64,000 nt of DNA from a bacterium (lineage in GTDB: Bacteria > Desulfobacterota > Desulfocorpusculales > Desulfocorpusculum), in assembly GCA_037481695.1 (NCBI GenBank), contig JBBFLE010000011.1:62001-126000 (forward strand). The letters are read 5' to 3'. Made by a program: the position numbers and the translations under genes. Every line of letters starts with the position of its first letter. The stretch's first letter is position 1. The notes beneath the pieces were generated by a model. The model did not search any database. It had not been told where the DNA came from and was given only the letters and a program-made list of their open reading frames with translations. Of this stretch, positions 40,156 to 48,330 are shown in pieces.

Positions 40156-40905
40156 GTGGAGTTCCATGTTCTTACCATCTTCCCGGGAATGTTTGAGTCT
40201 CCTTTTAAGTGGGGAGTGGTGGCCCGGGCCATGGATCGTTGCCTGGTGCGCATGAGAGTGCACGACCTGAGAGAATACGGCTGCGGTCCTCATAACTCCA
40301 CAGACGATTACCCCTACGGGGGAGGCGGCGGGATGGTCATGAGGCCTGAACCCCTGTTCTTGGCAGTGGAAGCTGCCAGAAATGAAGGTGCAAAGGGACC
40401 GGTGATTCTCCTCAGTCCTCAGGGAGAGATCCTGAAACAGTCCCTGGCCAGGGAGCTGGCAGGTTTGCCGGGGATGATACTGATTTGCGGTCGCTATGAA
40501 GGGGTAGATGAAAGGGTTAGAAGCGCATTGGTGGATCGTGAGATCTCCATAGGGGACTACATATTGAGCGGCGGGGAACTGGCAGCCATGGTTCTCATGG
40601 ATGTGGTGGCCAGGCTGGTGGAGGGCGTGGTGGGCAACGAGGAATCCATCCTAAGAGAATCCTTTGAAGAGGGCATACTCGAGTATCCACATTATACCCG
40701 ACCCAAGGTCTTCAGGGGCATGGAGGTGCCCCAGGTGTTGCTATCAGGAGATCACGCTGCCATAGCCAGATGGAGGCGCAAAGAGGCCTTGAGACAAACC
40801 CTTAGAAGACGTCCGGAACTCCTGGATGGGGCAGTTCTCAGCCAGGAGGACCGAGCCATGCTGGAGTCGCTGAGGCTTGAAGAAGGGATCCCAAGAGGTG
40901 GTTGA
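40156..40905 (+). CDS. trmD: tRNA (guanine-N1-)-methyltransferase TrmD
   Basis: Makes m1G37 in tRNAs that read CNN codons, including tRNA-Pro(GGG) encoded at 7345 in this window. 249 residues from GTG 40156. SPOUT knot motifs DDYPYGGGGGMVMRPEP, LICGRYEGVDERV and SIGDYILSGGELAAM are complete. Confidence 0.97.
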   Translation: MEFHVLTIFPGMFESPFKWGVVARAMDRCLVRMRVHDLREYGCGPHNSTDDYPYGGGGGMVMRPEPLFLAVEAARNEGAKGPVILLSPQGEILKQSLARELAGLPGMILICGRYEGVDERVRSALVDREISIGDYILSGGELAAMVLMDVVARLVEGVVGNEESILRESFEEGILEYPHYTRPKVFRGMEVPQVLLSGDHAAIARWRRKEALRQTLRRRPELLDGAVLSQEDRAMLESLRLEEGIPRGG

Positions 40906-40909
40906 GAAA

Positions 40910-41491
40910 TTGCAAGGGGGTGATGGACTCAAGAATTTCCATCTCTTTGTGGCTTTGATACATTATCCAGTGTACAATCGTACGGGCCAGGTGGTGGCAA
41001 CGGCCATAACCAATCTGGATGTACATGATCTGGCAAGGGCCACGTTGACTTACGGTGGGGAGGCGGTATTCATGGTGACCCCTCTGGAAAGACAGCGCTG
41101 GCTTCTGGAACGAATCATCCAGCATTGGCAGGTGGGCCATGGGGCACAAACACACCCTAACAGGAAGGAGGCTCTCTCTAGGGTAATGGCCGTGGAGTCT
41201 CTGGAAGATGCCATACGTGCTGTGCGTGAGAGTTGCGGCGAGCATCCCTTTTGTATAGGCACCACCGCCAGGAAGAGGGCAGGGGCAACCACCTATGCAG
41301 AGCTAAGGCTGAGAATGAGTCTGGGAGGTTCCTATTTGATCCTTTTTGGCACTGGTTGGGGCTTGACCGATGAGACCTTGGCAAGCTGCGATTTTGTACT
41401 GGAGCCCATAGTAGGGGCGGGCAATTACAATCATCTCTCGGTGCGCTCGGCAGCTGCCATCGTGCTGGATAGACTCTTGGGTCGGGGCTGA
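40910..41491 (+). CDS. SPOUT-type RNA methyltransferase linked to trmD
   Basis: About 193 residues of a SAM-dependent RNA methyltransferase family found next to trmD in anaerobes (Methyltrn_RNA_4-like). Motifs: FHLFVALIHYPVYNRTG, HPNRKEALSRV, LILFGTGWGLTDE and GAGNYNHLSVRSA, the last two forming the knot that binds SAM. Chosen start TTG 40910, with AAGAGGTGG eight bases upstream and 4 nt after trmD; GTG 40898 and TTG 40877 are alternatives. The substrate RNA is unknown. Confidence 0.8.
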   Translation: MQGGDGLKNFHLFVALIHYPVYNRTGQVVATAITNLDVHDLARATLTYGGEAVFMVTPLERQRWLLERIIQHWQVGHGAQTHPNRKEALSRVMAVESLEDAIRAVRESCGEHPFCIGTTARKRAGATTYAELRLRMSLGGSYLILFGTGWGLTDETLASCDFVLEPIVGAGNYNHLSVRSAAAIVLDRLLGRG

Positions 41492-41547
41492 GAAATCTCT
41501 AAGAGCAGTTGCTGGACCCAAATGCTGTACAAAAAAGGAGGGCAAAC

Positions 41548-41895
41548 ATGTCCGTTATGGAGAAGATCGAAAAAGAACAGATGCGTTTTGATGCTCCGGA
41601 TTTCCGGCCAGGGGACACGGTCAGGGTGCATGTGAAGATCCGGGAAGCTGGCAAGGAACGTGTGCAGGTTTTTGAAGGCGTGGTGGTGCGCAGAAGAGGT
41701 GGTGGTTCCCGAGCCACCTTCACGGTAAGAAAGGTTTCTTATGGAGTGGGCGTGGAGAGGACCTTCCCGGTTCATTCTCCTATGGTGGAGTTCATAGAGC
41801 TGGTTCAAAGAGGAAAGGTAAGGAGATCCAGGATTTACTACCTCAGACAGCTTCACGGCAAGGCTGCCAGGATACAGGAGCGAAGGACTCTTTAA
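41548..41895 (+). CDS. rplS: 50S ribosomal protein L19
   Basis: 115 residues from ATG 41548 after [40 protein letters not shown] and [11 protein letters not shown] are L19 motifs. Extension to 41509 is not conserved. Confidence 0.97.
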   Translation: MSVMEKIEKEQMRFDAPDFRPGDTVRVHVKIREAGKERVQVFEGVVVRRRGGGSRATFTVRKVSYGVGVERTFPVHSPMVEFIELVQRGKVRRSRIYYLRQLHGKAARIQERRTL

Positions 41896-41912
41896 GGCTT
41901 GGGGAGGAATGA

Positions 41913-42587
41913 GTGGTAAGGCCCAAGCAGCTGAGGCTTCTGGAGAAAGCCAGCTTGCAGCAGGAGCCGTGGGCTCTGGACGAGCTTATCAGGACAAGGG
42001 GATTCTCTCCTCTGGCAGGAGTGGACGAGGCCGGTAGAGGACCCCTGGCCGGGCCGGTGGTGGCAGCTGCTGTGATGTTTCCCCCTGGGACCAGGCTCCA
42101 AGGTCTTCGTGACTCCAAGCTCCTTAGCCCCTCACAGAGGGAGTTGCTTTACCAGGAGATTCTCAAGGTGGCCATCTGTTGGGGGGTAGGGGTTGTGGAG
42201 GCCCAAGAGATAGACCGCATCAACATCGCCGAGGCCACCCGAAGAGCCATGGAAGAGGCCGTGTCCAGGCTGGAAGTTCAGCCCAAAATGGTTCTGGTGG
42301 ACGGCATCATGGGCATAAGACACCATGCCTTGCAAATGACCTTGATAAAAGGGGATCAAAGAAGCCATTGTGTCTCTGCGGCTTCAGTTGTGGCCAAGGT
42401 CACCCGGGACAGGCTCATGGCCGTTTATCATGAGCAATACCCCCATTATAATTTCCGCAAACACAAGGGATATGCCACAAAGGAGCACCTGGCGGCCATC
42501 AGAAACCATGGCATGTGTCCCATCCACAGAAGAACTTTTCACAGCAGGAGTCTCCTCCAGACAAATGGTGCTAGCAATGGATCTTGA
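41913..42587 (+). CDS. rnhB: Ribonuclease HII
   Basis: Removes ribonucleotides from DNA. 224 residues from GTG 41913 after GGGGAGGAATGA. The catalytic acidic set is seen in GVDEAGRGPLAGPVV (DEG-like DEAG), LRDSKLLS, LVDG and AKVTRDRLM. An N-terminal helix of about 30 residues precedes the core. The 3' end overlaps yraN. Confidence 0.96.
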   Translation: MVRPKQLRLLEKASLQQEPWALDELIRTRGFSPLAGVDEAGRGPLAGPVVAAAVMFPPGTRLQGLRDSKLLSPSQRELLYQEILKVAICWGVGVVEAQEIDRINIAEATRRAMEEAVSRLEVQPKMVLVDGIMGIRHHALQMTLIKGDQRSHCVSAASVVAKVTRDRLMAVYHEQYPHYNFRKHKGYATKEHLAAIRNHGMCPIHRRTFHSRSLLQTNGASNGS

Positions 42588-42957
42588 GGGATCTGGCCCC
42601 TCATTAGGGTCCCAAGGCGAGGCTGCGGCTGCTGAGGCCCTCAGAGGCCGAGGCTATAAGATTCTGGAGCGCAATTACAGATGTGCTCTGGGGGAGCTAG
42701 ACCTGGTGGCACTTCAGGGCAAGACTCTGGTCTTCGTGGAGGTCAAAAGCGGTCTTGCCAGTGCTATTTTCCCCCGGGAACGGGTGGATTTCAGGAAACG
42801 CCGCAAACTTGTACAGGTGGCCATGTATTACCTCAAGGAAAAGAGAATGGAAGGAGTCAGCGCTCGTTTTGACGTGGTGGAAGTGGATTTCCCTGCCCAA
42901 GGCGGCAATCCAAGGGTCTTAATCCTCCCCAATGCCTTTGATCTGGAGCCTATCTGA
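42577..42957 (+). CDS. YraN/UPF0102 family nuclease-like protein
   Basis: 126 residues of the restriction-endonuclease-like UPF0102 fold. GERAA-type GSQGEAAAAEALRGRGYKIL starts the domain; active-site-like residues are in ALGELDLVALQGKTLVFVEVK (E-x-D then ExK, parts GELDLVA and VFVEVK). ATG 42577 overlaps rnhB by 11 nt; ATG 42565 is also possible. Function in DNA repair or recombination is suspected in the family, not proven. Confidence 0.88.
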   Translation: MDLEGSGPSLGSQGEAAAAEALRGRGYKILERNYRCALGELDLVALQGKTLVFVEVKSGLASAIFPRERVDFRKRRKLVQVAMYYLKEKRMEGVSARFDVVEVDFPAQGGNPRVLILPNAFDLEPI

Positions 42958-43449
42958 GCTTTGTACAGCTTGTCCCTGAATTCTTTTTGAAGCTCCCAAG
43001 CGGTTCACCGAGCAGGGTATTACAGTTGCGTGGAGCACCTTTTCATAGAACTCCACAGGTCCTACCTCTCCTATGATTCCATATTCATAACCTGTCTCGG
43101 CCATTGCTTTCAAGGCGCAAAGAGCCAAGGCCTTCCCTATTCCTTTCATCCTGTGCTTTTCCAGGACCCCCATGGGCCCAAAAAACCCCTTGTGAGATGC
43201 CTCGAAGCAGGCAAAGCCCACCAGCTCATCTTCTTGCAAAGCCACGAAGCAAGCAGGCGGCATCCTACTCATGGCAACCCGACATTCCGATGCCCAAGCT
43301 CGGGAGAAGTTCTTGGCCACCCAGGACACCAGTGCTTCCTCTTCCCTTGTTCTGGCCCTGCGCACCTGTATCCCGATACAAGCCAAGGAAGCGAGGCTTG
43401 CTCCTGGATCCGGAAGACAAAACAAAGGCACCAGCATATCCACTATCAT
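42919..43449 (-). CDS. GNAT-family N-acetyltransferase
   Basis: 176 residues. The acetyl-CoA loop is in GVLEKHRMKGIGKALALCAL (R/QxxGxG/A = RMKGIG, about 120). ACFVALQEDELVGFACFE forms the preceding strands. The C-terminal about 40 residues overlap yraN on the other strand by 39 nt. The acceptor is unknown. The start could be an internal Met, since the first 25 residues lie outside the domain. Confidence 0.8.
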   Translation of the reverse strand: MIVDMLVPLFCLPDPGASLASLACIGIQVRRARTREEEALVSWVAKNFSRAWASECRVAMSRMPPACFVALQEDELVGFACFEASHKGFFGPMGVLEKHRMKGIGKALALCALKAMAETGYEYGIIGEVGPVEFYEKVLHATVIPCSVNRLGASKRIQGQAVQSSDRLQIKGIGED

Positions 43450-43543
43450 CCCTGTTTGCCCTCAAAAAATATAATCTTACAGGCCATGGGCTTGTCCAGG
43501 ACCCTGCCTCAACCATGACAAGGGCTGGATTCCAAACCCAGCA

Positions 43544-44461
43544 TCATGGAATCTGCCCCCTGCGTCTCAAGAGGAGGGATTCCCACCACAGTTGTCTCTT
43601 TCTGCTCTCCAGTGAAAGAGCAGCACACCAACTGGAGAGGAACTCATCCACCTCTCTATACCTGAGGCCTCCCAGAAGCAGCCAGCCGTCCTGTCCCAGC
43701 CTTCTCAAAATGTGTGGCATCTGCCTGCTTAAGATTTTGGGTGAGGCAACTGCCATGACCAGATCGTAAGTTCCTCCTGAGCTCCAGACAGGAGCGCACC
43801 TGACCTTTATCCTGGCTCCAAGCAGATTTCTCTTTATGTTCTTGCGAGCGATCCGGACCGCATGGGGCTCCTGGTCCAGGGCCAAAACTCCCTCCACACC
43901 CCAAAGGGCTGCGGCCATGGAGAAGAGGGCTGTTCCTGCTTTGATATCCAGTGCATTTCTGATCCTCTCCTTGGATAGAAGCTCATCCAGAAGGGACAGG
44001 GATGTGCAGCATTGAGGTTCCAGGCCGCAGTGCTTTGCCTGGCCTGTCTCCAGCTCCAAGAGACTCTGGTTGGGACCCATTTCCACACTTGTGCCTGGTG
44101 GTCCCACCCAGAGTCTTGGGGTCACCTGAAAGGGTCCAAAAAATCGTTTGTGAGCTCTGGGCGGCCATTTGCTTAATTGCTGTTTTTCCCAACTTAGCCG
44201 CACATCTCCCAAGTGGCTGGAAATACAGTTTGCCATATGCTTCAAGCGGCCCAGCCGTGCTGGCTTGAACCCCTTTTGCTCCAAGCATGTGGAAAGCTCC
44301 CATGTACCATTTCCCAAGAAGCGGAACTGAACTCCCCTGTTGCCCAGCTCAGCCAGCAAGGGGGCCAAAAGACAGGCAGCCTGAGCTGAAGCCACAAGCT
44401 GTATTTTAACGGTCTCCAGGCAAGAGGGGGAATTGGGCTGCATTGTTCGGGTCATCTCCAC
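43544..44461 (-). CDS. PrmA-like methyltransferase with altered SAM motif
   Basis: 305 residues resembling ribosomal protein L11 methyltransferase (PrmA): an N-terminal alpha/beta region, then RLWVGPPG, LELETGQAKHCGLEPQCCTS (PrmA FGTGLHPTT region) and ALDIKAGTALFSMAAALWGVEGVLALDQEPH (in two blocks). The usual GxGSG glycine loop of motif I is KAGTA, and the acidic D at the end of beta 2 is kept. It may be an active variant or a decayed paralogue. The start is uncertain (GTG 44461, ATG 44455 or 44443). Confidence 0.65.
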   Translation of the reverse strand: MEMTRTMQPNSPSCLETVKIQLVASAQAACLLAPLLAELGNRGVQFRFLGNGTWELSTCLEQKGFKPARLGRLKHMANCISSHLGDVRLSWEKQQLSKWPPRAHKRFFGPFQVTPRLWVGPPGTSVEMGPNQSLLELETGQAKHCGLEPQCCTSLSLLDELLSKERIRNALDIKAGTALFSMAAALWGVEGVLALDQEPHAVRIARKNIKRNLLGARIKVRCAPVWSSGGTYDLVMAVASPKILSRQMPHILRRLGQDGWLLLGGLRYREVDEFLSSWCAALSLESRKRQLWWESLLLRRRGQIP

Positions 44462-44704
44462 TTTACATTACCCGGGCTTTTGCTTTGCTGTAAAGTACCT
44501 TAGTAAGTGGGCTCGAGCATGGGCTTATCTTGTAGGCGCTCTTGGCCAGGGTGGGCCCCAGGGGTCCCCCGAGAAATCTGCCCCATTGGCTTTTGGGATA
44601 AAGTGCTTGGGAGGTCTGGCATAAGCTTCTTGTGTTTGGTTTAATATCTTTGAGCACGCGCAGGCCAGGGCAGATTTCCTGGTGGAATCGTTTCAGGGGG
44701 AATA

Positions 44705-45871
44705 ATGATTTATTTGGATTATAACGCTACCACGCCCGTGGACCAGAGAGTCTTGGATGCCATGTTGCCTTATTTCAGGGAGCATTTCGGTAACCCCAGC
44801 AGCGGCCATGGCCAAGGAAGGGCGGCCAGGGAGGCCCTGGAGAGGGCAAGACAAAAGGTGGCTTCCTTATTGGGGGCTGATGTTTCTGAGATCATTTTCA
44901 CGAGCGGAGGAAGCGAATCCAACAACACAGTCATACAAGGTGTAGCCAATGCCTTCAAGGGCAAGAGAAGACATGTAGTAACTGCCCAGTGCGAGCACCC
45001 TTCTGTGCTGGAGCCCTGCCGGGCATTGGAGGCAGATGGAGTGGAGGTGACCTACCTTCCCGTTGACAGCCATTGCCTAGTGGACCCTCAGGAAGTGAGA
45101 AAGGCCTTGAAGCCTCATACCATCTTGATCACCATCATGCATGCCAACAACGAGGTGGGAACCATACAGCCCATTTCCGAAATAGGCCGCATTGCCCGGG
45201 AGGCAGGGGTGCTCTTTCACACCGATGCAGCACAAAGTGTGGGCATGATACCCTTAGACGTGAGGGAAATGGGAGTGGATTTTGTGACAATAGCAGGCCA
45301 CAAGCTCTACGCGCCCAAGGGTGTGGGAGCCCTCTTCATGCGGGAGGGTGTGGTGCTTCCTCCCCTCATCATGGGGGCCTCCCAGGAGAGAGGAAGGAGA
45401 GCAGGCACCCAAAGCGTGCCTTTGGTGGTGGCTCTGGGAGAAGCATGTGAGTTGGCATCCATGTTATTGCCAGAGGAGATGAATCGCATAAAAGGGCTAA
45501 GGGATGAATTGCAAAAAAGATTGGAGCAAGTGGCCCCTGGTCTTGCTCTCAACGGTCATCCTGAACAAAGACTTCCCAATACCTTGAACGTGTCCTTCAA
45601 AGGTGTTTCAGGTGCAGTGCTCCTAAGGGAACTCAATGATATATGCGCCTCAGTGGGCTCTGCCTGCCACGATGGATCAGGGGAGATCTCTCCGGTGCTT
45701 CGTGCCATGGGCCTGACAGAGCAAAGGGCCATGGGGGCTGTGCGCTTTAGCCTGGGCAGATGGACAACCCAGGAAGATGTAACTCTCACTGTGGAGGCCG
45801 TGAAGCATTGGGTTTCAAGGAGAAACAAGGGCATAAAGGGCTGGATCTCCAGACTCTGGAGAAGATCTTGA
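44705..45871 (+). CDS. Cysteine desulfurase (NifS/IscS family)
   Basis: PLP enzyme that delivers sulfur from cysteine for Fe-S or tRNA thiolation. 388 residues: DYNATTPVDQRVL, GSESNNTV, HANNEVGTIQP, PLP lysine in TIAGHKLYAPKGVGAL and catalytic Cys in GSACHDGSGEISPVLRAMGL. It lacks a neighbouring iscU or iscR, so its pathway cannot be fixed; the many Fe-S proteins at 54-60 kb are possible clients. Start ATG 44705 after CAGGGGGAATA. Confidence 0.92.
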   Translation: MIYLDYNATTPVDQRVLDAMLPYFREHFGNPSSGHGQGRAAREALERARQKVASLLGADVSEIIFTSGGSESNNTVIQGVANAFKGKRRHVVTAQCEHPSVLEPCRALEADGVEVTYLPVDSHCLVDPQEVRKALKPHTILITIMHANNEVGTIQPISEIGRIAREAGVLFHTDAAQSVGMIPLDVREMGVDFVTIAGHKLYAPKGVGALFMREGVVLPPLIMGASQERGRRAGTQSVPLVVALGEACELASMLLPEEMNRIKGLRDELQKRLEQVAPGLALNGHPEQRLPNTLNVSFKGVSGAVLLRELNDICASVGSACHDGSGEISPVLRAMGLTEQRAMGAVRFSLGRWTTQEDVTLTVEAVKHWVSRRNKGIKGWISRLWRRS

Positions 45872-45895
45872 TCAGTGTACATGAAAAGAATCGGC

Positions 45896-48151
45896 TCAGG
45901 GAACCACCGTGAAGGGATGGTCAGTGGTGTCTGCTCCCACACGTTCTCCTCTGGAATCCAAAAGCAGAACCTTGACCCAACAACTGGGCTTGGGCTTGCC
46001 AACAGCGGGAACCGTTATGGTGTAAGCACCAGGGTTGCCTGAGAGCTTGGCCAGTCTTTTCCAGGTAATCTTGTTGTTGACACTTAAGAATAGCTCCACG
46101 GATTGAACGGGTCGGATTGTCTGGTGGGTGATCCAGGCCACAGGATAGGGCTCCCCAGAGCGAAGAACTTCACCTCCTTTCAAGGTGGTGAGCTGCATGA
46201 CTGCCAGGGTGAAGAATCCGTCTGATCTGTCTGAGCCCAACTTTCTGTCCTGGGCATCGTAAGCCATGATCTTGAAAAGCGATCGATTCTTGTTTTGTGT
46301 TGGGATGGGGACATTCCACTGGTGCGAGGATCCTGTGGCCTTATCAGTGATGAGATGCCATCTCCTGCCCCCATCTGTAGAGTACAAGAGTTTGAAGCGA
46401 ACCGCATTTTGAGGTGCGAACCATCTGACCATGAAACTGCTTCCCGAAGGCACCACGTCTCCAGCCACAGGTGATACCAGACGAACCCCTTGCTCTGGAT
46501 CAACCACTGTCAAGGCGTGGGAGGCAACAGCAGGGCAGGGTTGCGAGTCTTGCACCAAGAGGGTGACATTTCCATCATAGGCACGGGAATAAGTAAAAAC
46601 ACATTGGGGTGAGTCGCAGTCCGGGAAGCCGTCTCCGTCCAAGTCCCAGGAGTAGGTGTAAGGAGGGACTCCGGAAGAAACCTGGCTGGTAAACACCACT
46701 TCCTCTCCTATCCCAGCAGGATTGGAGGAGATCTGGAAATCCACCTGGGGAGGAAAGCACCAGTCTCTGCCTTCTAGGACTTCCTGAGTGGTTTGCAAGG
46801 GGTCCAGGTGATCCTTGAGTCTGGTAAATGGTGTGCCGCCTCCCTCCCATGAGGCCCAAAGTCTCCCGAAATAGTCCGAGCCTTGAGGAAAGCTGCAAGA
46901 AGCGCTCCCCCCCCAAAGCTGACCCACCAACCTGTGTTCTGTGTTCCAAAGCCCACATCCCGAGGAGCCAGGCTCTGTGGTGCCCAGATCCCAGGCCTGC
47001 ACCTTCAGGTACATGGAAGGGTCTCTCACGGGCAGGCCATCTGAGGAGGAAGCCAGGCCAAGGGGGTCCAGATCAAAGCTGATCATCTTTTCGGCCCCCT
47101 GGGGATGATGAATGGCCACAGCCCCCTGGGGGAGAATACTTCTTCGATCCCAGCCTGCCCAATGGGGAAAGAAACTGGGCTGGGGCCTAGAGGCCAGTTC
47201 CACCAGGGCAAAATCCGACCCTTCCTGGGAACTCCAGGCTGCTCTGAAAAAGGATCCCTGGGTGAACTGGCTTAAGTTTCCATCACGAGTTCCGCCACAT
47301 TGGGACTTCTGATAGTTCCAGTACACCACCACTGACTGGGCATTGGCCGGAGTTATACCGCAATGCTCGGCAGTCAGGAAATAGGGAGAGAGATCCTGGG
47401 AGGTGTTGTTAAGAAGTGTTCCGCTGCAGGCCATGGAGCCTACTGTCACTAGTCCCACTGACCTGATTTCATCACTCCAGGATTCTGCCTCAGGGCAAGC
47501 CACATCCAGATTGCATTCCCCGGGTTGGTAGGTTGGTGAAAACAAAAGATCTTGCTCTTTCCAATTCCCAGGTTTTGGGGGCAGGGCTCTGAAGCCTCGA
47601 TTGATGGAAGTGAGTTCCAACTCCATGTGGTTGCTCATGTTCCTGGGAATTCTCAGTTCCAGATCAGCCTGCCATCCTGGCAACAAAGGGGTCCACAACT
47701 GGCCGTGGTGGGTGTTCTGCCTGTCTGTGAAGGGGCCCAGAATCACCTCTTGATCCGGGTTTCTAATGATGAGGGATGCTCCTGCCGGGAGTCTGAACCG
47801 ACCAAAGCCGAAACTCAAAGACAGGGCTCCCGGCGCATTGATCTTCAGGCTCCAAAGCAGAAAGTCATCCTCCAACTCATGCCACTGACCAGAGTTCCAA
47901 GGAGTGAGTGAAACAAAATTGGGGATTGCGAAAACAAAAGGCTCCCCTGGCCTGGGAGGCCTGTAGGCCTGAAGTTGCTCGTTGTTGAAGAAAGCCAAAT
48001 CAAGGGACTCCCCCCCTTGAGCCTCAAGAGCCCACCAAAAAGGGCCAAGTAGCATCAAGATGATAAAGGCCCATTTCTTAAAGGCCCTGCAGGCTGCACT
48101 CAACCTGCTTGGTATATCTTCAAAGCCACAGGCCACGGACATGCTTTTCAT
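45896..48151 (-). CDS. Secreted trypsin-fold serine protease with PKD-like domain
   Basis: About 751 residues. After a signal segment (KKWAFIILMLLGPFWWALEA) and an N-terminal domain comes a chymotrypsin-like domain similar to lysyl endopeptidases: His in FLTAEHCG, Asp in SDFALVEL and Ser in EPGSSGCGLW. Next is a PKD-like beta domain (GVPPYTYSWDLDGDGFPDCD, parts) and two further Ig-like segments ending in FTVVP. Several Cys pairs suggest disulfides. Secretion and extracellular or surface action are inferred. ATG 48151 preferred over TTG 48160. Confidence 0.85.
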   Translation of the reverse strand: MKSMSVACGFEDIPSRLSAACRAFKKWAFIILMLLGPFWWALEAQGGESLDLAFFNNEQLQAYRPPRPGEPFVFAIPNFVSLTPWNSGQWHELEDDFLLWSLKINAPGALSLSFGFGRFRLPAGASLIIRNPDQEVILGPFTDRQNTHHGQLWTPLLPGWQADLELRIPRNMSNHMELELTSINRGFRALPPKPGNWKEQDLLFSPTYQPGECNLDVACPEAESWSDEIRSVGLVTVGSMACSGTLLNNTSQDLSPYFLTAEHCGITPANAQSVVVYWNYQKSQCGGTRDGNLSQFTQGSFFRAAWSSQEGSDFALVELASRPQPSFFPHWAGWDRRSILPQGAVAIHHPQGAEKMISFDLDPLGLASSSDGLPVRDPSMYLKVQAWDLGTTEPGSSGCGLWNTEHRLVGQLWGGSASCSFPQGSDYFGRLWASWEGGGTPFTRLKDHLDPLQTTQEVLEGRDWCFPPQVDFQISSNPAGIGEEVVFTSQVSSGVPPYTYSWDLDGDGFPDCDSPQCVFTYSRAYDGNVTLLVQDSQPCPAVASHALTVVDPEQGVRLVSPVAGDVVPSGSSFMVRWFAPQNAVRFKLLYSTDGGRRWHLITDKATGSSHQWNVPIPTQNKNRSLFKIMAYDAQDRKLGSDRSDGFFTLAVMQLTTLKGGEVLRSGEPYPVAWITHQTIRPVQSVELFLSVNNKITWKRLAKLSGNPGAYTITVPAVGKPKPSCWVKVLLLDSRGERVGADTTDHPFTVVP

Positions 48152-48330
48152 GACATCCAAGTTCTTTTTGCCTTCCTAATAGACAATACCCTCATCCTCT
48201 GTCCAAGAAAACGCTAGCTCATATGGGCTGCTCTAAGGGGAGATTTGCCAAAAAGAAGCCTTTTTTTCTTGGAACCCCCCAAGAGTTTTCAACCCCATGA
48301 CCTCAGACATCCAGAGAAATCAAGCTCCAT

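Noticed and set aside
42370-42576. Long upstream extension of the YraN-like gene
   Set aside because: It runs inside rnhB out of frame and adds nothing conserved in the family.
44461-44495. CTTTACA/TGTAAAG inverted repeat
   Set aside because: Only 7 bp with a 21-bp spacer; expected by chance in a region of this size.
48268-48298. T7 tract next to CTTGG-stem as terminator
   Set aside because: The T-tract precedes the stem on the + strand and becomes an A-tract after it on the transcribed minus strand.
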